From Hyphomicrobiales bacterium (GTDB lineage: Bacteria > Pseudomonadota > Alphaproteobacteria > Rhizobiales > Rhizobiaceae): a stretch of 64,000 nt of DNA. The DNA lies in the NCBI GenBank assembly GCA_900472605.1, contig UCJD01000023.1, positions 1 through 64,000 on the forward strand. Direction: 5' to 3'. The notes below the pieces were generated by a model. The model was not told where the DNA came from and did not search any database. It saw nothing but the letters and a program-made list of their open reading frames with translations. The position numbers and the translations under genes are program-made. Below, in pieces: positions 1 through 12,680 of this stretch (positions within the stretch are counted from its first letter, which is position 1; every line of letters begins with the position of its first letter).

Positions 1-20
1 CCTCCCCACAAGGGGGAGGG
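1..20. repeat. Truncated G/C palindrome upstream of kdpB
   Basis: The window opens inside a small palindrome (CCTCCCC, short loop, GGGGGAGG). It resembles the cores of the larger elements at 2765-2885 and 11692-11882 and probably belongs to the same class of rhizobial intergenic repeat. It would lie between kdpA, off the left edge, and kdpB. The rest of the 77-base leader holds a weak ribosome-binding site just before kdpB. Confidence 0.5.
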
Positions 21-77
21 TTAAGAGCGCGGCGCCCGCCCCCATCCAATAATTGTCTCAAACGCTGGAGTTCTCTT

Positions 78-2165
<2,088 letters not shown>

Positions 2166-2177
2166 GGAAACACGTCC

Positions 2178-2747
2178 ATGTTGAAACAACTCCGCCCGGC
2201 GATCGTGATGATCGTCGCCACCACCGCCATAACAGGCCTCGTCTATCCGCTGGCCATGACCGGCGCCGCACAAGCGCTGTTTCCCGCCAAGGCAAACGGC
2301 AGCCTCATCGAAAAAGACGGCAAGGTGATCGGCTCGTCGCTGATCGGCCAGGCCTTCACCGGCGAGCAATACTTCCACGGCCGGCCCTCGGCTGCCGGCG
2401 ACGGCTACAACGCGGCCAGCTCCAGCGGCTCAAACCTCGGACCAACAAGCCAGAAATTGCTCGACCGGGTGAAGACGGATTTCGAGGCTGCGAAGGCGGG
2501 TAATCCCGGCGTGGCGGTTCCGATCGATCTGGTCACGGCATCGGGCAGCGGGCTCGACCCGCATATTTCGCCCGAGGCTGCATACTTCCAGGTGGCGCGC
2601 GTCGCCAAGGCGCGGGGCGTCGACGCGGCGAAGGTGAAGGCGCTGGTGGATGGGGCCGTCGAGGGCCGGGAGCTTGGGTTTCTCGGTGAGCCTGTGGTGA
2701 ATGTTCTCTCGTTGAACCAGAGGCTTGATGCTTCTATGAGTGAGTGA
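2178..2747 (+). CDS. kdpC: Potassium-transporting ATPase subunit C
   Basis: Small single-pass subunit of the Kdp complex, thought to help the pump bind ATP and K+ with high affinity. The 189 residues match the usual length of about 190. One membrane helix spans roughly residues 8-28 and the remainder is periplasmic. Typical family stretches are seen: a [12 protein letters not shown] segment near residues 57-72 and a DPHISPEAA segment near residues 128-136. It starts 12 bases after kdpB with an AAGGAA-like ribosome-binding site, so it is in the same operon. The next gene, kdpD, is separated by a repeat-bearing 175-base spacer. Confidence 0.96.
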   Translation: MLKQLRPAIVMIVATTAITGLVYPLAMTGAAQALFPAKANGSLIEKDGKVIGSSLIGQAFTGEQYFHGRPSAAGDGYNAASSSGSNLGPTSQKLLDRVKTDFEAAKAGNPGVAVPIDLVTASGSGLDPHISPEAAYFQVARVAKARGVDAAKVKALVDGAVEGRELGFLGEPVVNVLSLNQRLDASMSE

Positions 2748-2764
2748 AAGGTCTCGGCGGTGGT

Positions 2765-2885
2765 CCCCTCATCCGCCTGCCGGCACCTTCTCCCCGTGGG
2801 GGAGAAGGGGTATGCCGCAACGCCTCCGTCCCTCCTCTCCCCTCGGGGAGAGGGTGGCCGAGCGGAGCGGAGGCCGGGTGAGGGG
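2765..2885. repeat. Rhizobial intergenic mosaic-type palindromic element
   Basis: A 121-base element between kdpC and kdpD, bounded by CCCCTCA on the left and TGAGGGG on the right. It holds two strong hairpins: 2786-2808 (CCTTCTCCCC, loop GTG, perfect complement) and 2834-2853 (CCTCTCCCC, loop TC, perfect complement). The form is that of the RIME-like repeats scattered through rhizobial genomes. It sits inside the kdp operon and could terminate or stabilise the kdpBC message and so lower kdpDE expression. Frames running through it in register with kdpD are not taken as coding. Confidence 0.75.
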
Positions 2886-2922
2886 GCCGCTTGCGCCGAC
2901 CGACGAGAAAGAACCAAACCGC

Positions 2923-5631
2923 ATGCCCGACGACACCCGCGACCAGGCCCAGAGGCCATCGCCCGATGCGCTGCTTGAGAAAGCGCGGGCGGAAACGCGT
3001 GGGCGGTTGAAGATCTTTCTCGGCGCCGCGCCCGGCGTCGGCAAGACCTACGAGATGCTGGCATCGGGCCATGCGAAAATCGCCGACGGCGTCGATGTCG
3101 TGGTCGGCGTGGTCGAGACGCATGGGCGGAAAGAAACGCAGGCGATGCTTGCGGGCTTCGAGATCGTGCCGCGCGTCGCGGTCGAATACAGAGGCCGGCG
3201 GCTGGAAGAGATGGATATCGATGCCATTCTCGCCCGCAAGCCTGATCTGGTGCTGGTCGACGAGCTCGCCCACACCAATGTCGAGGGCAGCCGCCATCCG
3301 AAGCGCTATCTCGACGTCAAGGAACTGCTCGACCGCGGCATCGACGTCTACTCGACGCTCAACATCCAGCATGTCGAAAGCCTGAACGACGTCGTCTCGC
3401 AGATCACCCGCATCCGGGTGCGCGAGACCGTGCCGGACTCGGTGATCGACATGGCCGACGACGTCGAGATCATCGACCTGACGCCCGACGACCTGATCAA
3501 GCGGCTGCACGACGGCAAGGTCTATGTGGCGAACACCGCCGAGCGGGCGCTGACCAACTATTTCACGCCGGGAAACCTCACGGCGCTGCGCGAACTGGCG
3601 CTCAGGCGCACCGCGCAGCGGGTGGACGACCAGCTGCTGACGCACATGCAGGCGCATGCGATCTCCGGCCCGTGGGCGGCGAGCGAGCGGGTGCTTGTTT
3701 CGGTCGACCAGCATCCGGCGTCCGCCTCGCTGGTGCGCTATGCGGCGCGCATGGCCTCGCGGCTCAGGGCGCCATGGGCAGCCGTCTATGTCGAGACCAA
3801 CCGCGCCATCAATCTCTCCGAGGCCGAACTCGACACGGTGGCCGCCAATCTGCGGCTCGCGGAGCAGCTGGGCGGCGAGGCGATCACCGTGCCGGGCCGG
3901 GAGACCTCGGAGGAGCTTATCCGCTATGCGGCCTCCAACAACGTCACCCATATCGTCATTGGCGCGCCGAAGCAGGCGGCATGGCGGGAGTGGCTGACAC
4001 CCTCGGCCGCCAGCCAGCTGATCCGCCGGGCCGGCGATATCAGCGTGCATGTGATCTCGGGCGACGAGAGCCGGGCAACGACGCAGCGCGGCGTCAAGGC
4101 GGCGACTGCCGCGCCCGCCTTCGATATCCGTGCCTATCTTCTCGCGGTGGTCTACGTGGCGATCGCGCTCGTCGCCGGCATCGTGCTCGACCAGGTGCTC
4201 GACGTGCGCAACCTCGCGCTGGTGTTCCTGATGGCGGTGCTGACATCGGCGGTGCTGCACGGGCTGCGGCCGGCGCTGTTTTCCTGCCTGCTTGGCGCCT
4301 TCTCGTTCAACTTCTTCTTCCTGCCGCCGCGCTACACGCTGACGATCAGCGATCCCGAGAGCGTCTTGGCGCTGTTCTTCTTCCTCGGCGTCGCCATCGT
4401 CGCCAGCAATCTCACGGCAACCGTGCAGCGCCAGGCCGCCGCCGCTCGGCAGCGGGCGCGAACGACCGAGGATCTCTACCTCTTCTCCAAGAAGCTCGCC
4501 GGCACAGGCACGCTCGACGACGTGCTGTGGGCGACGGCATTCCAGCTGGCCTCGATGCTGCGGGTCCGCGTCGTGCTGCTTCTGCCGGAGAACGGCACGA
4601 TCGCGGTGCGCGCCGGCTATCCGCCCGACGACACGCTCGACGATGCCGATATCGCCGCCGCCCGCTGGGCCTGGGAGCACAACCATGCCGCAGGCCGCGG
4701 CGCCGACACGTTGCCGGGCGCCAAACGGCTCTACGTGCCGCTGCGCACCGGGCGCGCCGCCGTGGGGGTCATCGGGCTCGACAGCGACCGCCGCGACGGG
4801 CCGCTTCTGACGCCGGAGCAGCAGAGATTGCTCGACGCGCTGGCGGATCAGGCAGCACTTGCGATCGAGCGCATCCAGCTGGTTGCCGATGTCGACCAGG
4901 CGAAGCTCGCAGCGGAGGCCGACCGGCTGCGCTCGGCGCTCTTGACCTCGATTTCGCACGACCTGAAGACGCCGCTGGCAGCCGTGCTCGGCGCCTCGAC
5001 GACGCTGCGCGACTACTTCGCCTCGATGACCGAGGAGGACCGCAAGGATCTGCTGTCGACTGTCGTCGACGAATCCGAGCGGCTGAACCGCTTCATCGCC
5101 AACCTGCTCGACATGACCCGGATCGAATCCGGCGCGATGGAGCCGAATTACGCGCTGCACGATGTCGGCGATATCGTCGGCAGCGCCCTGCGGCGTGCAT
5201 CGAAGATTCTCGCGCATCACGGCGTGCATGTGACCATTCCGGCCGATCTGCCGGCAGTGCGGGTGGATCCCGTTCTCTTCGAGCAGGTGCTGTTCAACCT
5301 CATCGACAATGCCGCGAAATACGCGCCCGAGGGATCGACCGTCGACATCAAGGGCTGGAGTGGCACCGGCGATATCATGGTGCAGGTCTCGGACAGCGGA
5401 CCCGGCATTCCCGCCGGCGATCTCGACCGGGTGTTCGACACCTTCTACCGGGTGCGCAAGGGCGACCAGGTGCGGGCAGGCACCGGGCTTGGCCTCTCCA
5501 TCTGCCGCGGCTTCGTCGAGGCGATGGGCGGCACCATCACCGCCGGCAACCGCCCCGACCGACCGGGCGCCGTGTTCACCATCAGGCTGCCCAGACCCAC
5601 CGACATCACGAAGCTGGAAGACATGAAATGA
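2923..5631 (+). CDS. kdpD: Osmosensitive K+ channel sensor histidine kinase KdpD
   Basis: Inner-membrane sensor kinase that phosphorylates KdpE when K+ is limiting. From the ATG at 2923 it is 902 residues, normal for KdpD. Order: an N-terminal KdpD domain with Walker A (GAAPGVGKT, about residues 35-43), a universal-stress-type domain near residues 250-370, four membrane helices near residues 395-500, a GAF-like region near residues 520-655, then the dimerisation domain with the phospho-acceptor in ISHDLKTPL (H679), and a C-terminal ATPase domain with N and G boxes. The frame is open further upstream to 2740, but that part is the palindromic repeat and looks unlike protein, so 2923 was chosen. 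It overlaps kdpE by 4 bases. Confidence 0.95.
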   Translation: MPDDTRDQAQRPSPDALLEKARAETRGRLKIFLGAAPGVGKTYEMLASGHAKIADGVDVVVGVVETHGRKETQAMLAGFEIVPRVAVEYRGRRLEEMDIDAILARKPDLVLVDELAHTNVEGSRHPKRYLDVKELLDRGIDVYSTLNIQHVESLNDVVSQITRIRVRETVPDSVIDMADDVEIIDLTPDDLIKRLHDGKVYVANTAERALTNYFTPGNLTALRELALRRTAQRVDDQLLTHMQAHAISGPWAASERVLVSVDQHPASASLVRYAARMASRLRAPWAAVYVETNRAINLSEAELDTVAANLRLAEQLGGEAITVPGRETSEELIRYAASNNVTHIVIGAPKQAAWREWLTPSAASQLIRRAGDISVHVISGDESRATTQRGVKAATAAPAFDIRAYLLAVVYVAIALVAGIVLDQVLDVRNLALVFLMAVLTSAVLHGLRPALFSCLLGAFSFNFFFLPPRYTLTISDPESVLALFFFLGVAIVASNLTATVQRQAAAARQRARTTEDLYLFSKKLAGTGTLDDVLWATAFQLASMLRVRVVLLLPENGTIAVRAGYPPDDTLDDADIAAARWAWEHNHAAGRGADTLPGAKRLYVPLRTGRAAVGVIGLDSDRRDGPLLTPEQQRLLDALADQAALAIERIQLVADVDQAKLAAEADRLRSALLTSISHDLKTPLAAVLGASTTLRDYFASMTEEDRKDLLSTVVDESERLNRFIANLLDMTRIESGAMEPNYALHDVGDIVGSALRRASKILAHHGVHVTIPADLPAVRVDPVLFEQVLFNLIDNAAKYAPEGSTVDIKGWSGTGDIMVQVSDSGPGIPAGDLDRVFDTFYRVRKGDQVRAGTGLGLSICRGFVEAMGGTITAGNRPDRPGAVFTIRLPRPTDITKLEDMK

Positions 5632-6356
5632 CCGGTTCGCCCGTGAAAATCCTCGTCGTCGACGACGAGCCTCCCATTCGCAAGCTTCTGCGCGTCGGCC
5701 TGACGGCGCAGGGATACGAGGTGCACGAGGCGCCTGATGCGGCCACCGCCCGCGACGTCGCCACGCAGACTGCGCCCGACCTGATCGTGCTCGATCTCGG
5801 CCTGCCCGACATGCCCGGCTACGACCTGTTGCGCGAATGGCGCGAGCAGGGGCTGGCGACGCCTGTCGTCATTTTATCCAGCCGCACCGACGAGGCCGGC
5901 ATCGTCAAGGCGCTGGAGACGGGCGCCGACGACTATGTCACCAAGCCGTTCGGCATGAACGAGCTCGGCGCCCGCATCCGCGTGGCGCTGCGCCACCGGC
6001 TGCAGCAGCAGGGCGAAAAGGCGGTGTTTCGCACCGGCGGGCTATCGATCGATCTGGTGAAGCGGATCGTCAAGGTCGACGACCGCGAGATCAAGCTGTC
6101 GCCGAAGGAATACGACATCCTGCGCGTGCTGGCACAATATTCCGGCAAGGTGCTGACGCACCAGTTCATGCTGAAGCAGATCTGGGGACCGGCGGCCGAC
6201 GTGCAGTATCTGCGCGTCTATGTGCGCCAGCTGAGGCAGAAAATCGAGGCGGCGCCGGACCAGCCGCAATACATCACCACCGAGACCGGCGTTGGCTACC
6301 GGCTGCGCGAGGCCGACCTGCCGGGCGAGGAAAATGCTTCACCCCGCGCGGGATGA
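5628..6356 (+). CDS. kdpE: KDP operon response regulator KdpE
   Basis: Cytoplasmic OmpR-type response regulator activating kdp transcription when phosphorylated by KdpD. It has 242 residues. The receiver domain (about 1-120) carries the acidic pair DD near residues 12-13, the phosphorylated Asp D56 (VLDLGLPD) and the conserved Lys in VTKPF. The C-terminal winged helix (about 140-230) ends with the GVGYR signature. The start ATG overlaps the kdpD stop as ATGA, which signals translational coupling. The following gene, pepT, is separated by a palindrome and is probably a distinct unit. Confidence 0.96.
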   Translation: MTGSPVKILVVDDEPPIRKLLRVGLTAQGYEVHEAPDAATARDVATQTAPDLIVLDLGLPDMPGYDLLREWREQGLATPVVILSSRTDEAGIVKALETGADDYVTKPFGMNELGARIRVALRHRLQQQGEKAVFRTGGLSIDLVKRIVKVDDREIKLSPKEYDILRVLAQYSGKVLTHQFMLKQIWGPAADVQYLRVYVRQLRQKIEAAPDQPQYITTETGVGYRLREADLPGEENASPRAG

Positions 6357-6373
6357 GGACTCTTTGTCTGTCA

Positions 6374-6416
6374 CATGTCGTTATCGCAAAACCGCTTCAC
6401 AGTTTTGCGCGACATG
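6374..6416. repeat. Palindromic intergenic repeat upstream of pepT
   Basis: Inverted repeat with arms CATGTCG-TTAT-CGCAAAAC (6374-6392) and GTTTTGCG-C-GACATG (6402-6416). Elements of this type (CGCAAAAC...GTTTTGCG with flanking CATGTCG) are, to my knowledge, very common between genes in rhizobia. It could form a hairpin after kdpE or in the pepT leader. Frames through it are not counted as coding. Confidence 0.7.
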
Positions 6417-6458
6417 CTCTATTCAAGTCCAATCGAATTTCACGAGATGGATTGCCTC

Positions 6459-7691
6459 ATGACCGATACCGTTACCGATCGCTTCCTCCGCTATGTCGTC
6501 ATCGACACGCAGTCGGACCCGCAATCGCCGAGCCAGCCCTCCACCGAAAAGCAGAAAAACCTCGGCCGCCTGCTGGTCGAGGAGCTGCTGGCGATCGGGC
6601 TTGCCGACGCGCATCTCGACGAGCACGGCTATATCTACGCGACCATTCCGGCCAACACGGACAAGCCGGTGCCGGTCATCTGCTTCTGCTCGCACATGGA
6701 CACGGCGCCGGATTTCAGCGGCACCGGCGTCAAACCGCAGATGGTGCGTGACTACCGGGGCGGCGATATCAGGCTGGTCGGCGATCCGCAGCAGGTAATC
6801 CGGGTGAGCGAGCATCCTGAGCTGAAAAACCAGATCGGCAACGACGTCATCACCACTGACGGTACGACGCTTCTCGGCGCCGACGACAAGGCCGGGATCG
6901 CCGAGATCATGACGGCGGCGCAGTTCCTCGTCGCCAATCCTGACATCAAGCACGGGACGATCAAGATTCTGTTTACGCCCGACGAGGAGATCGGCCGCGG
7001 GGTGAACAAGGTGGATCTCGCGAAACTCGGCGCCGACTTCGCCTATACGATGGACGGCTCGACGGCCGGGCATATCGAGGACGAGACGTTTTCGGCCGAC
7101 GGCGTCGAGATCACCATCCAGGGCGTCGCCATCCATCCCGGTTTCGCCAAGGGCAAGATGGAGAATGCGATCAAGATCGCCGGCGCGATCATCGACCGGC
7201 TGCCGAGGGATCAAGGCCCGGAGACGACCTCGGGACGGCAGGGGTTCATTCATCCCACCGGCGTCACCGGATCGATGGAGAAGGCGGAGATCGAGCTGAT
7301 CATTCGCGATTTCGACAATGCCGGGCTGACGGCCAAGGAACAGATGCTGGAGGCAATCGTCCGCGACGTGATGACCGGCTATCCGGGTTCAAGCTACGGC
7401 TTCAAGGTCACCGAGCAGTATCGCAACATGAAAGAGGTGGTCGACCGCCATCCCGAGATCGTCGACAACGCCATCGAGGGCATCCGCCGGGCCGGGATGG
7501 AGCCGAAGCGCGGCTCAATCCGCGGCGGCACCGACGGCTCCCGCCTCTCGTTCATGGGCCTCCCCTGCCCCAACATCTTCGCCGGCGGCCACGCGTTTCA
7601 TTCGCCGCTCGAATGGGTGAGCCGGCAGGACATGGAGCGGGCGGCGAAGACGATCGTGGAGATTGCGCGGGTTTGGGAGGAGCGGGCGTAG
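6459..7691 (+). CDS. pepT: Peptidase T (tripeptide aminopeptidase)
   Basis: Zinc-dependent M20-family aminopeptidase that removes the N-terminal residue from tripeptides in the cytosol. It has 410 residues, as usual for PepT. Metal-site motifs are visible: SHMDTAPD near residue 78, GADDKAGIAEI near residue 140, and DEEIGRG near residue 175. The C-terminal glycine-rich RGGTDGS and the His in GGHAFHS complete the M20 pattern. The ATG at 6459 was chosen because the protein then begins MTDTVTDRFLRY, as PepT proteins do; the in-frame extension upstream runs through the palindrome. It converges on the ABC-F gene, with a hairpin between the two. Confidence 0.94.
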   Translation: MTDTVTDRFLRYVVIDTQSDPQSPSQPSTEKQKNLGRLLVEELLAIGLADAHLDEHGYIYATIPANTDKPVPVICFCSHMDTAPDFSGTGVKPQMVRDYRGGDIRLVGDPQQVIRVSEHPELKNQIGNDVITTDGTTLLGADDKAGIAEIMTAAQFLVANPDIKHGTIKILFTPDEEIGRGVNKVDLAKLGADFAYTMDGSTAGHIEDETFSADGVEITIQGVAIHPGFAKGKMENAIKIAGAIIDRLPRDQGPETTSGRQGFIHPTGVTGSMEKAEIELIIRDFDNAGLTAKEQMLEAIVRDVMTGYPGSSYGFKVTEQYRNMKEVVDRHPEIVDNAIEGIRRAGMEPKRGSIRGGTDGSRLSFMGLPCPNIFAGGHAFHSPLEWVSRQDMERAAKTIVEIARVWEERA

Positions 7692-7712
7692 AGCCTGCCC
7701 TTCACGGCAAAT

Positions 7713-7732
7713 GCCGGGCCTCGCGGCCCGGC
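7713..7732. terminator. Hairpin between convergent pepT and ABC-F gene
   Basis: Perfect 8-base-pair stem GCCGGGCC with loop TCGC between two convergent stop codons. It has no clear T run on either side, so it is a weak or bidirectional terminator candidate. Confidence 0.5.
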
Positions 7733-7740
7733 AGTGATGT

Positions 7741-9363
<1,623 letters not shown>

Positions 9364-9580
9364 GGTCTCAGGCGGTCCAAAGCGTGAATTCGGCGCCCTT
9401 ATGCCACGCAACACCGGAGATGTCGCCCGTTTTCCGCACTGCACCAAATGTTCAGCGCGCGCGTTTCCCTGTGGTGACAGGTTTGCGAGACTTCCAAACA
9501 TCAGACAGCGCTGATACGTTCCATCTTTGTTCTGAGTCGCGACCATCGCGCGGCGGGCATGCGAAGAGGCTGAAGAATAG

Positions 9581-11650
9581 ATGCAGGCGGCGGCCTATCT
9601 CGAGAAACTGAACGAGCAGCAAAGGCTGGCCGTCGAGCACGGCGTCGGCACCGGGCCGGATACGACGGGCGGGCCGCTCCTGATCATCGCCGGAGCCGGA
9701 TCGGGCAAGACCAACACGCTGGCGCACCGGGTGGCGCACCTGATCGTCAACGGCGCGGACCCTAGACGCATCCTGCTGATGACTTTCTCGCGCCGGGCGG
9801 CGTCGGAGATGGCGCGGCGCGTCGAGCGGATCTGCCGGCAGGTTCTCGGCGCCAACTCGGCCGTGATGACCGACGCGCTGACCTGGGCCGGCACCTTCCA
9901 CGGCATCGGCGCGCGGCTGCTCAGGATCTATGCCGAGCAGATCGGCCTCAATGTCGATTTCACCATCCACGATCGCGAAGACAGCGCCGACCTGATGAAC
10001 CTCATCCGGCACGAGCTCGGCTTCTCGAAGACCGAAACGCGGTTTCCGACCAAAGGCACCTGCCTTGCGATTTATTCGCGCACGGTGAATTCCGAGACGC
10101 CGCTCAACGAGGTGCTGAAGACCTGGTATCCCTGGGTCGCGACCTGGGAACCGCAGCTGCGCGAGCTGTTCGGCGCTTACGTCGAGGCCAAGCAGGCGCA
10201 GAACGTGCTCGATTACGACGACCTGCTTCTCTACTGGGCGCAGATGGTCAGCGATCCCGAACTTGCCGCCGATATCGGCGGGCGGTTCGACCATGTAATG
10301 GTGGACGAGTACCAGGATACCAACCGGCTGCAATCCTCGGTGCTGATGGCGCTGAAGCCTGGCGGGCGCGGACTGACCGTGGTCGGCGACGACGCGCAGT
10401 CGATCTATTCTTTCCGGGCGGCGACGATCCGCAACATTCTCGACTTCCCTAGGACGTTCGAGCCGCCGGCCGACATCATCACGCTCGACCGCAACTACCG
10501 CTCCACGACGACGATCCTCGCCGCCGCCAACGGCGTCATCGAACTGGCGCGCGAACGCTTCACCAAGAACCTGTGGACCGACCGCAAGTCCGAGGAGCGG
10601 CCGAAGCTCTTGACCGTCAAGGACGAGGCCGAGCAGGCGAACTATATCGTCGAGCAGGTGCTGGCCAACCGCGAGGTGGGGATGACGCTGAAGCAGCAGG
10701 CGGTGCTGTTTCGCACCTCCTCGCACAGCGGCGCGCTCGAAGTCGAGCTGACGCGGCGCAACATTCCCTTCGTCAAGTTCGGCGGGCTGAAGTTCCTCGA
10801 TTCCGCGCATATCAAGGACATGCTGGCGATCCTGCGTTTCGCGCAGAACCCGCGCGACCGGGTGTCCGGCTTCCGGCTGTTGAAAATGCTGCCGGGGATC
10901 GGGCCGCAGACGGCAGGCAAGATCCTCGAGACGATCGCCGCCGATCCGGAGCCGCTGATGGCGCTGGCCGAGATTCCGCCGCCGGCCAAGACCGGCGAGA
11001 GCTGGCCGGCGCTGGTGCAACTTCTCGAAGGGCTGCGCAAGAACGGCGCGCAGTGGCCGGCCGATATCGCCCAGGCGCGCGAATGGTACGAGCCGCATCT
11101 CGACCGCATCCATGAGGACGCCGATAGCCGCAAGGCGGATCTCCTGCAGCTGGAGCAGATCGCGTCGGGCTACGCCAACCGCGAGCGTTTCCTCACCGAA
11201 CTGACGCTCGACCCGCCTGACGCCACCAGCGACCAGGCCGGCGTACCGCTGCTCGACGAGGACTATCTCATTCTCTCGACCATTCACTCGGCCAAGGGGC
11301 AGGAATGGCGGGCAGTGTTCATGCTCAACGTCGTCGACGGCTGCATCCCCTCCGACCTCGCGGTCGGGACAACGCACGAGATCGAGGAGGAGCGGCGGCT
11401 GCTTTATGTCGGGATGACCAGGGCGAAGGACAGCCTGACGCTGATCACGCCGCAACGCTTCTTCACCAGCGGTCAGCACGGGCAGGGCGATAGGCATGTC
11501 TATGCCTCGCGCACGCGGTTCATTCCGGTGACGCTGCTGCAATATTTCGAGACGGCGGCGTGGCCCGTGGTGGTGGCAACGGCTTCGGAGCGGAGCACGC
11601 AGCAGATCCGGGTGGATGTGGCGGCGCGGATGCGGACGATGTGGCGGTAA
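9581..11650 (+). CDS. UvrD/Rep-type superfamily 1 ATP-dependent DNA helicase
   Basis: 3'-5' DNA helicase of the UvrD/PcrA/Rep family, expected in repair or replication restart. It has 689 residues, shorter than typical UvrD, so it may be an accessory paralogue. All SF1 motifs are visible in order: Walker A GAGSGKT (about residue 38), motif Ia TFSRRAASEM, motif II DEYQDT (about residue 243), motif III VVGDDAQSIYSFR, motif IV NYRS, motif V TIHSAKGQEW and motif VI RLLYVGMTRAKD. The C-terminus after motif VI is short, without the Tudor-like tail of UvrD. The ATG at 9581 places Walker A at the usual distance. It converges on the anti-sigma gene with a large inverted repeat between them. Confidence 0.92.
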   Translation: MQAAAYLEKLNEQQRLAVEHGVGTGPDTTGGPLLIIAGAGSGKTNTLAHRVAHLIVNGADPRRILLMTFSRRAASEMARRVERICRQVLGANSAVMTDALTWAGTFHGIGARLLRIYAEQIGLNVDFTIHDREDSADLMNLIRHELGFSKTETRFPTKGTCLAIYSRTVNSETPLNEVLKTWYPWVATWEPQLRELFGAYVEAKQAQNVLDYDDLLLYWAQMVSDPELAADIGGRFDHVMVDEYQDTNRLQSSVLMALKPGGRGLTVVGDDAQSIYSFRAATIRNILDFPRTFEPPADIITLDRNYRSTTTILAAANGVIELARERFTKNLWTDRKSEERPKLLTVKDEAEQANYIVEQVLANREVGMTLKQQAVLFRTSSHSGALEVELTRRNIPFVKFGGLKFLDSAHIKDMLAILRFAQNPRDRVSGFRLLKMLPGIGPQTAGKILETIAADPEPLMALAEIPPPAKTGESWPALVQLLEGLRKNGAQWPADIAQAREWYEPHLDRIHEDADSRKADLLQLEQIASGYANRERFLTELTLDPPDATSDQAGVPLLDEDYLILSTIHSAKGQEWRAVFMLNVVDGCIPSDLAVGTTHEIEEERRLLYVGMTRAKDSLTLITPQRFFTSGQHGQGDRHVYASRTRFIPVTLLQYFETAAWPVVVATASERSTQQIRVDVAARMRTMWR

Positions 11651-11691
11651 CGTCGACGCTTGCCGGACGGCTGGTTTGTGATGCTTGGGAT

Positions 11692-11882
11692 TTGGCGGTG
11701 TTCCGTGGGCCACCCCCCCTCTGCCCGGCCGGGCATCTCCCCCTCAGGTGGGGAGATTGGCTGGGTGCCACCGCTCGCCCCACTCTCATTGTTTGGGGAT
11801 GCCGCCGCGACGAGTCGATCTCCCCCCCTGAGGGGGAGATGCCCGGCAGGGCAGAGGGGGGTGCCACACGGAACACCGCCAA
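11692..11882. repeat. Large inverted repeat (about 65-bp arms) between helicase and anti-sigma genes
   Basis: The left arm begins TTGGCGGTGTTCCGTG (11692) and the right arm ends with its complement at 11882. The arms agree over about 65 bases with a few mismatches, and each contains a nested palindrome of the form ATCTCCCCCTCA...GGGGAGAT. About 60 bases lie between the arms. It fills the space between two convergent stop codons, so the RNA from either side could fold into a very long hairpin. The inner sequence resembles repeats common in Rhizobium intergenic regions. No coding is assigned. Confidence 0.8.
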
Positions 11883-11888
11883 CCATCT

Positions 11889-12680
11889 TCACACAGCCAA
11901 CCGCATCCTCACATCCGCCGCCAACGCCTTCATCCGATCCACCGGCACATGGCCGATCAGCATGAAGGCGTGCGTCTTGTCGGACCAGTAGACGACGTTC
12001 ATGCCCTTGCGGGCTTCGACGTCAGGCGGCTTGACGCCGTCGTCGGAGCGGACGATGCAGAGTGCAAGGGGACCGGTCTCTGGATCGAGGTAGGCGAGTT
12101 GGGCGAGTGGCTGGTCGTCATATTGCAAAAGCAGCGCCCGCTTGAAATCGACGCCTGGCAGCGCGATCGTCTCCGGCGAGAGTGATAGGCCGAGCCTTGC
12201 CTCGACGGCCGACAGCTGCCCCGCTTGCGCCGCGAGCGAGGGCACGGGGCCTGCCAGCGTTTCCGGCGTGTAGAGCGCAATGTAATCGGCGACGGTGGCG
12301 CGCCATTCGCTGTTTTCGTCGTCGGCGGCGAGCTGCCGGCTCAAGCCGATGAAGGCACGGTCGGCGATGACGCCGGCCACGAGGCAGGCGGCGAGAGTGC
12401 CGAGGAAGCGACGGCGGCCGGGGTTTGCGGACGTTGTCGCTGGTGTGGCGGACAGGCGCGAAAGGATGGCTTCGAGCTCGGCCTTTGGTGCCTGAGCGAG
12501 AAGCGGATCGAAGGCGTGGGCGAAGGGCAGGCTGGCGCGCGACAGGAATTCGAGACGGGCAGCGAGGTCGGCGTCCGTTTCCAGAAGCGCTTCGAGGCGC
12601 GCGGCCTCAGCGGGTGGCAGTTCGCCGTCGAGATAGGCGGTCAGCTCTTCGTCGGAGGGGATCGTGGTCTTGTCGGTCAT
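11889..12680 (-). CDS. Membrane-anchored anti-sigma factor
   Basis: Probable inhibitor of the ECF sigma factor encoded immediately upstream. It has 263 residues. The N-terminal 45 residues (DEELTAYLDGELPPAEAARLE) look like the sigma-binding helical region of anti-sigma factors, but the zinc-binding HxxxCxxC motif of the ZAS group is absent. One hydrophobic segment at about residues 92-112 follows an RRRFLG stretch, putting the C-terminal 150 residues outside the cytoplasm as a likely sensor part. Its ATG overlaps the sigma factor stop by 4 bases (ATGA), the usual coupling for such pairs. The signal sensed cannot be read from the sequence. Confidence 0.85.
   Translation of the reverse strand: MTDKTTIPSDEELTAYLDGELPPAEAARLEALLETDADLAARLEFLSRASLPFAHAFDPLLAQAPKAELEAILSRLSATPATTSANPGRRRFLGTLAACLVAGVIADRAFIGLSRQLAADDENSEWRATVADYIALYTPETLAGPVPSLAAQAGQLSAVEARLGLSLSPETIALPGVDFKRALLLQYDDQPLAQLAYLDPETGPLALCIVRSDDGVKPPDVEARKGMNVVYWSDKTHAFMLIGHVPVDRMKALAADVRMRLAV

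Noticed and set aside
2740-2922. N-terminal extension of kdpD
   Set aside because: Encoded by a palindromic repeat, Pro/Arg/Gly-rich, and absent from the normal KdpD N-terminus.
2734-5229. 831-codon minus-strand frame opposite kdpD
   Set aside because: Antisense to kdpD, His/Arg/Gln-rich, no domain.
3672-5627. Long plus-strand frame that enters kdpE in register
   Set aside because: It overlaps kdpD throughout in another frame and has low-complexity Arg-rich translation; only the part from 5628 is KdpE.
9452-11713. 753-codon minus-strand frame opposite the helicase gene
   Set aside because: Antisense shadow of a gene with all SF1 helicase motifs; composition is not protein-like.
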